From positions 62,001-126,000 of the forward strand of contig BQIX01000001.1 in the NCBI GenBank assembly GCA_021604145.1: a stretch of DNA of 64,000 nucleotides, written 5' to 3'. This document shows, piece by piece, positions 9,293 through 18,496 of this stretch (the stretch's first letter is position 1; every line of letters begins with the position of its first letter). Made by a program: the position numbers and the translations under genes. This DNA comes from Nitrospirales bacterium. Lineage in GTDB: Bacteria; Nitrospirota; Nitrospiria; Nitrospirales; UBA8639. The notes under the pieces are model-generated. The model saw only the letters and a program-made list of their open reading frames with translations, was not told where the DNA came from and ran no database searches.

Positions 9293-10285
9293 ATGAAAAA
9301 CATTCTCTTTGGTGTGCTACTGGTGCTTGTCAGTTTGTGTATTGTTCTAAGTGCATTTGAAATCTATGTACGTGTGACGCAAGCCAATGCAAATAATTTT
9401 GACATTGAAATGTGGCGGTATGCGCGTGACCTGAAGCGTGTTAGTGATATTCCAGGCATGGGGCATGAGCACGTGCCAGGTCAATCTGGGACGTATATGG
9501 GTGTGCCGGTTGCAATCAATTCGGTTGGGTGGCGTGACCAAGAATATGATTTAGAAAAACCAAATGATCGTATTCGTATTATGATGCTTGGAGATTCTGT
9601 GACCTTTGGTTGGGGGGCTCCGCCAGAAGGTATCACGTCCAATATTCTCGAATCCATTTTGAATCGCGATGGCCCCCCGAAGCAGTATGAGGTATTGAAT
9701 ACGGGAATCGGAAATACGAATACCGCGATGCAAACGGCATATTTTCTTAACGAAGGGTTTCGTTATAATCCGGATATTGTGGTGTTAAATTATTTCATTA
9801 ATGATGCGGAGCCGACTCCCTCTCGGACACAAAACGTTTTGGTGGAACATTCCTATGCGGCGGTATTTTTAGCCGGTCGGCTTGATGTGTTCATGCGAAG
9901 TTATTTTGACCGAGGAGATTGGTTGAGTTATTACCGAAATCTCTATGCCGAGAATCAACCTGGATGGGTGGCCACGCAGCAGGCGATGCGTCAACTTGTT
10001 GAATTTTGCAAAGAACAGGATATTCATATGATGGTGGTGAATTATCCCGAGTTGCACCAAATGTCTCCATACCCCTTTACCCAAGTGACCGAGCGAATTG
10101 CGACACTCGCTGAGGGTTTGGATGTGCCCTTTCTCGATCTTTTGCCTGCCGTGGAACATGAAGAGCCGCATTCGCTCTGGGTCACACCGACGGATGCGCA
10201 TCCAAATGGTAAAGCTGGAAAATTATTTGCCCGCAGACTCAAAAAGGCCTTATTCGAAAATTCCCCTAGCTATTTTATTCCTTGA
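9293..10285 (+). CDS. Membrane-anchored SGNH/GDSL hydrolase-like protein
   Basis: The protein has about 330 residues from ATG 9293. One N-terminal membrane segment (residues ~4-24) is followed by an SGNH domain. LGDSVTFGWG holds the nucleophilic Ser (block I), NYFINDAE resembles block III, and DAHPNGKAG holds the Asp/His pair of block V. Such proteins add or remove acyl groups on polysaccharides. The anchor places the domain on the periplasmic side. The longest ORF begins at a TTG at 9260, and the extra 11 residues are not convincing. The next gene, 22 bases downstream, encodes a second SGNH protein, so the two are likely co-transcribed. Confidence 0.8.
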   Translation: MKNILFGVLLVLVSLCIVLSAFEIYVRVTQANANNFDIEMWRYARDLKRVSDIPGMGHEHVPGQSGTYMGVPVAINSVGWRDQEYDLEKPNDRIRIMMLGDSVTFGWGAPPEGITSNILESILNRDGPPKQYEVLNTGIGNTNTAMQTAYFLNEGFRYNPDIVVLNYFINDAEPTPSRTQNVLVEHSYAAVFLAGRLDVFMRSYFDRGDWLSYYRNLYAENQPGWVATQQAMRQLVEFCKEQDIHMMVVNYPELHQMSPYPFTQVTERIATLAEGLDVPFLDLLPAVEHEEPHSLWVTPTDAHPNGKAGKLFARRLKKALFENSPSYFIP

Positions 10286-10307
10286 GTTTTGCGAATAAGT
10301 ACGTGTC

Positions 10308-11513
10308 ATGAAGAAGTCAACGCCGTTACTCAATGTAGGGTTAGTCCTTGTAACGATATTGGTGATGGTTGTCGTGATAGAGGGGTTTCTTCGATTGTAT
10401 TTTTTTGGTTCTCTTGCGCAGCCATTTTCCAGTCCCTCCTTTACGATTCCTCATCCCACGCGCACGATTGCCTATGGTCCCAGTATGACTGGATCGCATC
10501 AGGAGCTAGACTTTAATGTGCCTGTGCATATCAATGCCCAAGGATTGCGCGGACCAGATATTGGCAAGAAAGATCATCGTCAACGTATTCTTTTGGTCGC
10601 CGACTCCACCACATTTGGAAGCGGAGTTCCTGTCGATCAGATCATACCTGCATATTTGACCGAAGAGCTTGGGCCTGATCGAGTTGAAATTATCAATGGC
10701 GGGTTTGCCACTTATAATACCGTGCAGGAGTTATTGTTCCTCGAAGAAGAAGGATTATCTTACGAGCCGGACCTTGTAATTTTGGCATTTAGTCCTAATA
10801 CCGATATTCAAACGAATACGTTGGTCTTACAACAACTTCACCAGAAGAAAACGGTTCGGGCGTATGCAAGCTTAGATGAACGAGGGCAACTACAGTTCGA
10901 TCTCAGTCATGTCACGCCGTTTTATGCAAAAGAGAAAGATTGGTTGCCGGAAGAACGGCTAAAAGCTTATTACAAACGACAGGTCTTGTATCGTCTTGGA
11001 AAAATGGTTGTGAAGAGTTTTAAAACATCGAAATTCCAGGATCCGAATATCTTTATCGGATGGCCGTTCCTTGCGGAATTTGCTCCTGAATACTCAACCC
11101 GTGGAATGTCGACTGAAGACTATACGCGTCTCTGGGACGATGGGTGGGCCGTCACGAAAGCCCTTATTGTGCGTATGCGTGAGCAGGTGATTGCACAAGG
11201 GGGAGCGTTTGCGATGACCGTCATGGCTCCAAAACTACAAGTTGAAACTGACTATCAAGCCAAGGTTCAAGAAGTGTACCCACAGTTGAAGTTGGACGTT
11301 ACTCGTATTAACCGTAGTTTCCAGGAATTTGGTGAGGAAGCCGGTATTCCAGTGCTTGATTCACTGACGGTGTTGGTTGAGGCGGAACGTCAGGGAGAAA
11401 CTGGCCTGTATTTTAGCATTGAAGATGAACATATGACGGCCAAGTCTCATCAATTGGTGGCGGCGTCTCTTGCCCAACAGTTACGTGCGCATGGATTGGT
11501 CAAGGGCGAATGA
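10308..11513 (+). CDS. Second membrane-anchored SGNH hydrolase-like protein
   Basis: This 401-residue protein has an N-terminal membrane segment (~residues 9-32) and an SGNH-type domain. LLVADSTTFGSGV is a variant block I in which the usual GDS is ADS. INGGFATYNTVQE is block II, LAFSPNTD stands where GxND is expected, and EDEHMTAKSH supplies a block-V-like acidic/His pair. It differs enough from the preceding SGNH protein that this is not a recent duplicate. Likely role: O-acyl modification or turnover of an exported glycan. The altered GDS and NxD positions make catalytic activity less certain than for its neighbour. Confidence 0.75.
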   Translation: MKKSTPLLNVGLVLVTILVMVVVIEGFLRLYFFGSLAQPFSSPSFTIPHPTRTIAYGPSMTGSHQELDFNVPVHINAQGLRGPDIGKKDHRQRILLVADSTTFGSGVPVDQIIPAYLTEELGPDRVEIINGGFATYNTVQELLFLEEEGLSYEPDLVILAFSPNTDIQTNTLVLQQLHQKKTVRAYASLDERGQLQFDLSHVTPFYAKEKDWLPEERLKAYYKRQVLYRLGKMVVKSFKTSKFQDPNIFIGWPFLAEFAPEYSTRGMSTEDYTRLWDDGWAVTKALIVRMREQVIAQGGAFAMTVMAPKLQVETDYQAKVQEVYPQLKLDVTRINRSFQEFGEEAGIPVLDSLTVLVEAERQGETGLYFSIEDEHMTAKSHQLVAASLAQQLRAHGLVKGE

Positions 11514-11649
11514 GCGCAAAATGTGATGTTCGAATGCCGAGCGCCGTCAACCTGTGCTGGTCGACAGTTTCGCATGCTTCTGGCATAGTGAAGCAACAAT
11601 CATCAATCCCCATACAAGACCGTTCTAAAAAACCCGAATTGTCACTAGG

Positions 11650-13380
11650 ATGAGTTTACTCCTCGCGTTTGGCCGGGCCTATCCTTGGCCAAGCTTTCTG
11701 ACCCTTCTCTCCTTGTTGATCGCCGGCATTATGGAGGGGCTGAGTTTATCAACCCTCCTTCCCTTGTTAAGTACAGCCATTAATAACCAAGAGCATTCGT
11801 CAACGGCCTCCAGCGGGGTCGGTTCTGATTCTGATGTTGGTCCTGGACAGTTGATTCTGGATGGATTAAATCAGGTGGGCCTTTCGCCTTCTCTTGAAAT
11901 TCTTCTCCTTGTCATTGTTGCCGGAATTTTACTGAAAAACGTCTTCGTCATGTTAGCGAATCGGCAGGTTGGCTATACCATGGCGCATGTGGCCACTGAT
12001 CTTCGGCTGGCACTCATTCGTGCGCTGCTGAAAACTCGATGGGAATACTATATACGACAACCTGCGGGAACGTTAGTCAATGCCGTGGCCACTGAAGCTC
12101 AACGTTCGGCCAGTGCGTATCATTTTGCTGCGAATGTCACGGCTGTTTCCATTCAAGTCCTGGTCTATATGTGTGTGGCATTTCTGGTCTCGTGGAAAGT
12201 GACTCTAACTGCGATTGTGGCAAGCGTGTGTTTATTATTCGTCTTGAATAAATTAATCAGAATGGCCAAGCGCGCAGGCCGACGCCAAACCAAGTTACTG
12301 AAATCGCTTTTAGCCGTCATGACGGATAGTCTTCGTTCCGTCAAGCCGTTAAAGGCGATGGCGCGTGAAGCCTTGTTTAGTTCTCTGTTAGAAACCGAAA
12401 CACGAAAGCTCAACAAGGCCATCAGAAAACAGGTGATGAGCCGAGAAGCGCTACGTGCGTCTCAAGAACCGATGCTGACGATTTTGGTTGCCACGGGGCT
12501 GTATATAGCCTTGGTGCAATGGGGCATGCCGTTTGCGACCGTCATGGTATTAATTTTATTGCTGGCGCAGATGCTGAGTCGCCTTGGGAAAGTGCAGCGT
12601 CAATATCAGGATATGGTGATATTTGAAAGCGCCTATTGGTCACTTCGAGAAACGATTGAACAGGCGGAACAGCAATGTGAAAATGTTTCAGGTTCCCAAG
12701 TACCAGTATTCGAGCATGCGATTACATTTGACAACGTGACGTTTTCCTATGACACACGCCCGGTCCTTCAACGGGCGTCATTACGAATTCCGGCAGGCGG
12801 CTTTACATCCATCGTCGGCCCATCCGGTGCCGGAAAAACAACAATCGTCGACTTGGTGATTGGCCTTATCCGCCCCCAGGACGGTGAAGTGTTTCTGGAT
12901 ACTCTGCCTTTGGGCGTTGTTGACGTGAACGCTTGGAGACGCACAATCGGCTATGTGCCGCAGGAAACGTTGCTGTTGCATGATTCCGTCTATCAAAATG
13001 TGACGTTGGGAGATCCAAATCTTCAGAAATCCGATGTCGAGTCTGCACTCCGCGCCGCGGGGGCGTGGGAGTTTATTCAACACCTTCCTGAGGGATTACA
13101 GTCCTCCGTTGGAGAGCACGGGAGCAGCCTGTCCGGCGGACAACGGCAACGGATTGCCATTGCTCGGGCGTTAGCTCATCACCCGAGACTGCTGATCTTA
13201 GATGAAGCGACCAGTGCACTCGATTCGACGACCGAAGCCGCCATTTGTCAGACGCTGCGGGAGCTTCGAGGAACGTTAACGATTCTTGCCATTTCCCATC
13301 AGGCGGGACTGATTGATGCCGCGGATTGCGTGTATCGATTAGAACAGGGAACCGTCACGTTAGTTGAAGATCGTTCTTAG
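11650..13380 (+). CDS. ABC transporter, fused permease and ATPase (MsbA-like)
   Basis: This 576-residue half-transporter has an N-terminal six-helix exporter domain (~residues 1-320) and a C-terminal ATPase. GPSGAGKTT is Walker A, YVPQE the Q-loop, LSGGQRQR the ABC signature, LLILDEATSALD Walker B with the catalytic Glu, and ISHQ the H-loop. All key residues are present. It should work as a homodimer in the inner membrane. Its place between SGNH and glycosyltransferase genes suggests export of a lipid-linked saccharide, as for MsbA, PglK or WlaB. Substrate not determined. Confidence 0.9.
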   Translation: MSLLLAFGRAYPWPSFLTLLSLLIAGIMEGLSLSTLLPLLSTAINNQEHSSTASSGVGSDSDVGPGQLILDGLNQVGLSPSLEILLLVIVAGILLKNVFVMLANRQVGYTMAHVATDLRLALIRALLKTRWEYYIRQPAGTLVNAVATEAQRSASAYHFAANVTAVSIQVLVYMCVAFLVSWKVTLTAIVASVCLLFVLNKLIRMAKRAGRRQTKLLKSLLAVMTDSLRSVKPLKAMAREALFSSLLETETRKLNKAIRKQVMSREALRASQEPMLTILVATGLYIALVQWGMPFATVMVLILLLAQMLSRLGKVQRQYQDMVIFESAYWSLRETIEQAEQQCENVSGSQVPVFEHAITFDNVTFSYDTRPVLQRASLRIPAGGFTSIVGPSGAGKTTIVDLVIGLIRPQDGEVFLDTLPLGVVDVNAWRRTIGYVPQETLLLHDSVYQNVTLGDPNLQKSDVESALRAAGAWEFIQHLPEGLQSSVGEHGSSLSGGQRQRIAIARALAHHPRLLILDEATSALDSTTEAAICQTLRELRGTLTILAISHQAGLIDAADCVYRLEQGTVTLVEDRS

Positions 13381-13467
13381 GCGGGTGTCCTAAGCTTCAA
13401 GAACTTCGCGTAAGCAAAGGTGTCATGTTCCTGAAGGTTGGACATAACGAGACAAGGATGTCTTGGT

Positions 13468-14859
13468 ATGGCGATAGCTGTCAATCTTCCCACTGAAAAG
13501 TTTCGAGAGCATGCTCATATTCGCGTTCTCATGATCGTCGATTCGCTGTATTGGACTGTCGGTCATTTTGCCCACCAGGTTACACAAGACAATCCACATC
13601 TTAACGCCGTGATTTGCTCACAACATGTGATCAGGGAGTTTCAGAAGCGGTATGGTCAATTTCCTCTTTCATTTGATCTTGTTCATTTTTTAAACACCAA
13701 AACCATGGAACCGTTCTGTAATCGATTGCCGACCGTGTCGACGTTTCATCATATGGATTCTAGTACGCATATGAAATATCTTGATGACTGCGATGGCGTG
13801 ATGACGGTGTCGACTCAATGGCAACAGTATTTGATTGATGTGGGTATACCTCGTGAGCGATTGGGGATTGTGCCGTTTGCAGTTGATGGGACGCAGTTCT
13901 ATCCGGCGAGCCAGAATGAACGATCTTCCATTCGTCAGGAACTGAACATTTCAGCAGAGACATTTGTCGTTGGGTTTACCGGACGACGGACAAGTGATGT
14001 CGATGGAAGAAAGGGGTTGGCGTGTTTCCTCGAAAGCGTAAAAACTCTTCGGCAATCCATGCCGCAACTTGTGATTGTGATTATTGGTCCTGGCTGGGAA
14101 TATCTCGTTCGTGAATTTCAGAATGAAAACATTGCGGTCGTTCACGTGTCCTATCAACTCGATCTCACGGCCATCGCGAGGTTGTATCGAGCCCTCGATG
14201 TGTTTTGGGTGACCTCTCGAATTGAGGGAGGGCCTGTTCCGCTGCTTGAAGCCATGGCAAGTGGATTGCCGTGTATTGCGACACCGGTGGGTGCCGTGCT
14301 TGATCTTATGCAAGATAACAGGAATGGTTTTATCGTTCCATGTGACGATTCCCAGGCCTTCGTTGACATGACTCTCATGCTTGAGCGGAATCGTGAGCTG
14401 AGCACCAAGATTGGTGAGGCCGCGCGGGAAACCATTCTTCGAGAACGATCGTGGAGTCAAACCCAAGCGTGCCTTGACAGGCTCTATGAAACGGCAATCA
14501 ACAATTATTACGCGCATCGATCGACGTCGCTATCCTGCCATGATGCCGATGTCTCTTTGCAAACGACTCAACCTCTTGTGCCGACAGCACTATGCTTTGA
14601 CGATTTGGGGCCGGGCACGAAAAAGTGGATGAGGGCTTGTGAGTATGTCCGAGGCTCAAAAATGTTGATCCAGCTTGGTGAGTGGCGTCAAGCTGTACAA
14701 TTGATGAGGGCGGCTGTAAAGGAAAGTTCAGGTGACATGAATATTGCTGCTCAGATTGTATTGGTGTTGTTTCATGCCGGAAAAAAGAAGCTGCGTTGGC
14801 GTAAAATCAAGGATGGGGTTCGGAAGGCGATGGCCATGCAAAAGTCGGCTGATTCCTAA
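13468..14859 (+). CDS. Glycosyltransferase family 4 protein
   Basis: The protein has about 463 residues. The C-terminal Rossmann domain shows the GT4 pattern VGFTGRR, then VFWVTSRIEGGPVPLLEAMASGLPCIATPVG, with the conserved EX7E-type acidic pair. The N-terminal half shows RVLMIVDSLYW. GT4 enzymes are retaining transferases that use nucleotide sugars. A C-terminal tail of about 100 residues with no clear domain follows. The longest ORF starts at TTG 13438; I prefer ATG 13468, which has AAGGA about 9 bases upstream. The stop overlaps the stop of the convergent DUF2141 gene by three bases. Confidence 0.87.
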   Translation: MAIAVNLPTEKFREHAHIRVLMIVDSLYWTVGHFAHQVTQDNPHLNAVICSQHVIREFQKRYGQFPLSFDLVHFLNTKTMEPFCNRLPTVSTFHHMDSSTHMKYLDDCDGVMTVSTQWQQYLIDVGIPRERLGIVPFAVDGTQFYPASQNERSSIRQELNISAETFVVGFTGRRTSDVDGRKGLACFLESVKTLRQSMPQLVIVIIGPGWEYLVREFQNENIAVVHVSYQLDLTAIARLYRALDVFWVTSRIEGGPVPLLEAMASGLPCIATPVGAVLDLMQDNRNGFIVPCDDSQAFVDMTLMLERNRELSTKIGEAARETILRERSWSQTQACLDRLYETAINNYYAHRSTSLSCHDADVSLQTTQPLVPTALCFDDLGPGTKKWMRACEYVRGSKMLIQLGEWRQAVQLMRAAVKESSGDMNIAAQIVLVLFHAGKKKLRWRKIKDGVRKAMAMQKSADS

Positions 14860-15377
14860 TACTGTAACGTGATGGTTACCTTGGTGAGTCCGTCACGAAC
14901 TTGAAATGCTACATCGTCATGCGCAGGTTGTGTGAGGCCAAGCTCAGGATTATTTGAAAACCCAATGCCTTCCGTTGGCAGGCCAATCCAGTTAGTGTCT
15001 AATTTCTTGTTCCTATTTTCGTCGTGATGTACGACAATGGCATAGGTGCCGGGGCTGGGTGCTTGGAGACAGATGCGTGTGGATGGGATTTCTGCCGACT
15101 CGCGTTTCGTATCCAATTTCTTTCCGGAGACAAGAAATTCATCTGGATTGTCGCCATAGAGCTTGGCTTTGATCGAACCGTGCGTATTGCGTAGCCCGAG
15201 TACGGTGATGAGAATTGGATGAGGTGCTTGCACGCAGTATGCAGGGAGTGCGTCTGAGTTCGCACCAATGCTTTGAACAGTTGAACTATATAGTATGGCA
15301 ATGAGTATGAAAAGGCGAGTTGACAGTCCTAGGGGTTGTTGGATGTGAACGGCTTGTCCCTGTGTATGATGACTCAT
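14856..15377 (-). CDS. DUF2141-family secreted protein
   Basis: This 173-residue protein has a hydrophobic signal-like stretch (~residues 19-40) and a C-terminal domain with the DUF2141 pattern: TYAIVVHHDENRNKKLD, then GLPTEGIGFSNNP, then a short beta-rich end. DUF2141 proteins are small periplasmic or secreted beta-sandwich proteins of unknown function. It converges on the GT4 gene with a three-base overlap of stop codons, and it diverges from the downstream dioxygenase gene, whose start lies only 26 bases away. The two promoters must therefore overlap the coding ends. Confidence 0.75.
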   Translation of the reverse strand: MSHHTQGQAVHIQQPLGLSTRLFILIAILYSSTVQSIGANSDALPAYCVQAPHPILITVLGLRNTHGSIKAKLYGDNPDEFLVSGKKLDTKRESAEIPSTRICLQAPSPGTYAIVVHHDENRNKKLDTNWIGLPTEGIGFSNNPELGLTQPAHDDVAFQVRDGLTKVTITLQY

Positions 15378-15403
15378 CTTGTCGGTCGAATCACAATTGT
15401 TGT

Positions 15404-16135
15404 ATGGTGAGCGCCATGACGTATCTCAATCCTGAAGCCCTTGAGGCCCTTGATGTCGAAGCCTACCAGCGGCAGACACCTTATCCATGGGTGAATCCGC
15501 ATGGATTGTTGCGCGAAGAGGCGTATCGGTGTTTGCTTGATGCCTTGCCTGATCTCTCCTTGTTTAACACGACATTTGGAAGGGCTCGAAAGTATGGTCA
15601 AAAAAGTCATGATCGTTACACGCTCAAATTCCATCAAGATCTCTCCTTGCCTGGCCCCTGGAAAGAGTTTATTCAAGAACTGCAAGGAGACGAATATGGG
15701 TTATTTCTCAAAAACTTCCTGAACTGCCGTTCGTTTGAACTGGACTTTTTTTGGTTCTATACACCCAATGGATGTTCGATCTCACCACATTGCGATCACA
15801 AGAATAAAGTTGGCGCGCATCTTTTCTATTTCAGTACTACAACGGATTGGAGTCCGGAGTGGGGTGGGGAAACGCTTATTCTTGATGATGGAGGACGTAT
15901 TGACCGGCAATCCGCCCCTGACTTTGAGGCTTTTCATCATATCATTCCTTCGCGTGCCATAGGAAATTATAGCCTGCTTTTTTCTCGAACGCCGAATTCT
16001 TGGCATGGTATGAAGGAAATTCGTTGTCCAGAAGACCGAATGCGAAAAGTTTTCATGGTTGCAATTAAGCGTCTGACGCCTATGGATCGACTCTCTCGGG
16101 TATTTGGTATGGCACGAACATCTGAGAGTTATTAA
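15404..16135 (+). CDS. 2OG-Fe(II) oxygenase superfamily protein
   Basis: The protein has about 243 residues. ISPHCDHKNK is the HxD iron site, GGETLILDD the core strand, and NSWHGMKEI followed by RMRKVFMVAI the distal His and the 2-oxoglutarate-binding Arg. It is cytoplasmic by sequence. The longest ORF (15320) runs back through the divergent DUF2141 gene. The ATGs at 15404 and 15416 both fit the domain start. Its function is probably hydroxylation of an unknown substrate; the polysaccharide locus ends here. Confidence 0.75.
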   Translation: MVSAMTYLNPEALEALDVEAYQRQTPYPWVNPHGLLREEAYRCLLDALPDLSLFNTTFGRARKYGQKSHDRYTLKFHQDLSLPGPWKEFIQELQGDEYGLFLKNFLNCRSFELDFFWFYTPNGCSISPHCDHKNKVGAHLFYFSTTTDWSPEWGGETLILDDGGRIDRQSAPDFEAFHHIIPSRAIGNYSLLFSRTPNSWHGMKEIRCPEDRMRKVFMVAIKRLTPMDRLSRVFGMARTSESY

Positions 16136-16174
16136 AGGGCACCTCTAAAAACCGTTTTGTGTTTCTCCGCCGTG

Positions 16175-16520
16175 CTATAGTTTTTAAACTTTTTCTCAGT
16201 ACCTATGATCTGACGCCTGCAGGCCAGTCCGTTGAGTGAACACCTCTCATACTGGGCGGGCTTGTTTGAGCGCAGCGAGTTAGCCCGCCCCACCAACCGG
16301 GGTTCAACTCATCCGATGAGCCTGGCCTGGGCGTCAATGGTTTTGGGTCCTTTTGCCGAAACAAAAGGGCCTCGGCTGCCGGGACGAAACCCGGCAGGGA
16401 ATCAAAACTGAGACGACAAAGAACATAGGCAATGGGTGGAGTGAGCCGCGGGCTCGAGCAACATGTCCTCTAACGCAATTCGCATCCCCAAAGGCTATTG
16501 CGGAATCACATAACTTCCAG
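16175..16520 (+). repeat. Right-truncated copy of the 446-bp TIR element
   Basis: From CTATAGTTTTTAAAC to about 16520 this sequence matches the element at 51266-51711 almost base for base, in the same orientation. It shares the GGGCGGGCT/AGCCCGCCC stem, the CCTTTTG/CAAAAGG stem and the TGCCGGG/CCCGGCA stem. Similarity stops after cttccag, shortly before the SGNH gene end at 16558. No right terminal inverted repeat is present, so this copy is truncated. ORFs in it (for example 16334-16525 minus) are repeat-derived and not genes. Confidence 0.85.
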
Positions 16521-16557
16521 TTCACGCATCGTCATGTGCTGGCTTTACTCTCGGTTA

Positions 16558-17631
16558 TCAGGACGCGTCGTCGAGACGGGAAATGATTTGACTCAGTTTC
16601 TTGGCGATAATTTCATTGCCTAAACTGTTGACATGGCACAAATCAATATAGATTGGGTCTTTTCGATCGAAGGCATCGGAAAAGTCATGAAGCCATGTCA
16701 GATGTTCTTTTTGTTTTATTGCCTGCACATATGGATACACGGCTTTCCATTCTGATCCGTCATATTTTTCATCTAAATAGTCGATGTTGGGGCGACCGAG
16801 CCGTGAGACCGGTTGAAGAATCGCATGAAAGTCGGCACCTTTCATGGCTGCGATTGTTTTTGCGATTTTCCAATTATTGACCATGGTCGTTGCGACGGTT
16901 TTTGCGTAGCCGGGATCGTCTTTACAACGAGATGGAGGACGGTGTCCGCCTTTAAATATGGTTCGAATGGCTTTGTGCGTGGCGGTGAAAACGTTTTGTG
17001 GAATCTGCCATTGATGTTCAAGTTTTTGACGAATTTTTGATTCTTCACGATGCCCGTTGATTGAAATATCACCACGGCACAGTGTCAACGGGTCGTTGCA
17101 TCCATCATAAAACACCACGACATCCATCTTGCTATTCTGATTCACAAGGTTGACCAGTCGTGCCACGCCCTGACGGCTGATAAAGCCTGATTGGGCGTGA
17201 TTATAAACCCGGTACTCCGGCTGGAGTGTATGAAAATGCGCTGGAATGGTGTGCTGATCATCCACTCCGCTTCCCCACATGGTCGAGCCACCGAAAAAAT
17301 GTATATGTTTGCCGGGCTGGTTCGAGGATTGAGGCGTGATGCGTTCGCCATATACGGGATCAACGTTGGTGGTGACGCCGGAAAATGGTTGACGTGACCA
17401 TCCCATGTAGGGAGCGTATTGTTTCGTTAATTGTCGAAGTTCGCGAAAGATTTGCTGGGCCTCCTCCTGGTCGGGCAGGCTTTCGCGATACAGAGGTTGT
17501 CCGATCGAGACAACGACTTTTTTATAGAGATAGACGCCGTCGATAATGATGGAGAAAAAAAAGTTGACCGCAAAGAGTCCGGCCAAGAGTACGGCAATAT
17601 TCGTGAAGATAAGTTTTGTGATGGATTTCAT
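16558..17631 (-). CDS. Third membrane-anchored SGNH hydrolase-like protein
   Basis: This 357-residue protein has an N-terminal membrane segment (~residues 8-30) and an SGNH domain. FFGGSTMWGSGV carries Ser in a GGST block, VFYDGCNDP is the GxND-like block III, and DLCHVNSLGNE carries the block V Asp/His. The DLCHxN ending is common in membrane SGNH proteins of polysaccharide loci. It is on the opposite strand from the other two SGNH genes, and its 3' end abuts the truncated repeat copy, so the repeat may have inserted here and lost its right end. Confidence 0.8.
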   Translation of the reverse strand: MKSITKLIFTNIAVLLAGLFAVNFFFSIIIDGVYLYKKVVVSIGQPLYRESLPDQEEAQQIFRELRQLTKQYAPYMGWSRQPFSGVTTNVDPVYGERITPQSSNQPGKHIHFFGGSTMWGSGVDDQHTIPAHFHTLQPEYRVYNHAQSGFISRQGVARLVNLVNQNSKMDVVVFYDGCNDPLTLCRGDISINGHREESKIRQKLEHQWQIPQNVFTATHKAIRTIFKGGHRPPSRCKDDPGYAKTVATTMVNNWKIAKTIAAMKGADFHAILQPVSRLGRPNIDYLDEKYDGSEWKAVYPYVQAIKQKEHLTWLHDFSDAFDRKDPIYIDLCHVNSLGNEIIAKKLSQIISRLDDAS

Positions 17632-17728
17632 GATACTGTCGTTGGTATTCGATAGTTATGTGAAATGAAGCGAGGCGCGCAGGAGGATGGACCGCGAGGG
17701 ATGCAAGGACCGTGATGTTTCGAGCACG

Positions 17729-18430
17729 TTACTCTTTATCGTCCTCGGCATCGCTGAACTTATCAAAGTCTTCTTCTCGTCCGATTAAGACGAGGACGTC
17801 GCCTTTCTCGATAATTTCATCAGGGGATGGAGTAAAATTAAAGGATTCTCCGACCATCATTCGTCCTTTAACCATGCGGGTGACCTGTTTTTTAATGCCA
17901 ATAATGTTCAAATTATGTTGCTGCCGAATCTTGGATTCTCCGATGCTTAACCCAGATAATTTATCCGAAACGGAAACTTCCTCGATACTGTACCCTGGCG
18001 CGAGTTCTAAATATTCCAAGACATTGGGCGAAATAAGTCGATGCGCAAGGCGAATGGCGGTGTCACGTTCAGGGTAGATAACTTCATTGACTCCAAGGTT
18101 TTTGAGAATTTTTCCTTGAATGGGCGCAACGGCTTTCGCGACGATCGATTCGATGCCCATCTCTTTCAGTGTTTGGACGATAAGGATACTCGCTTCGATA
18201 TTCTCGCCAATGCTGACCACGGCCACGTCGACATTTTGCGCACTGACCGCTTTGAGTGCTCGTTCATCGGTGGCATCGCATTGAACGGCAAACGTGGCGA
18301 TATCGCTAATGGCTTGGATTTTTTCCTCATCACGGTCAATGGCCAAGACCTCACACCCTTTGTTGATCAGGGTTTCAGCGACGCTATAGCCAAATCGTCC
18401 AAGTCCGATCACGGCAAAAAAACGTTTCAT
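17729..18430 (-). CDS. TrkA/KtrA-type potassium channel regulatory (RCK) protein
   Basis: This 233-residue protein has an RCK_N Rossmann domain starting FFAVIGLGRFGYSVAETL (GxGxxG nucleotide-binding motif, acidic residue at the end of strand 2 in AIDRDEEK) and a C-terminal RCK_C domain (~residues 140-225). Such proteins bind NAD(H) or ATP/ADP and gate K+ uptake channels (TrkH/KtrB). No channel gene is next door, so the partner is encoded elsewhere. It is complete in length for KtrA-type single-RCK proteins. The gene stands alone, with a short gap from the slipin gene upstream. Confidence 0.88.
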   Translation of the reverse strand: MKRFFAVIGLGRFGYSVAETLINKGCEVLAIDRDEEKIQAISDIATFAVQCDATDERALKAVSAQNVDVAVVSIGENIEASILIVQTLKEMGIESIVAKAVAPIQGKILKNLGVNEVIYPERDTAIRLAHRLISPNVLEYLELAPGYSIEEVSVSDKLSGLSIGESKIRQQHNLNIIGIKKQVTRMVKGRMMVGESFNFTPSPDEIIEKGDVLVLIGREEDFDKFSDAEDDKE

Positions 18431-18496
18431 TCCTTACATTCCTTCATGAATGAGCGATGTGTGCATGAGTAGGACGGAGTGACAGCTGAGATTCTC

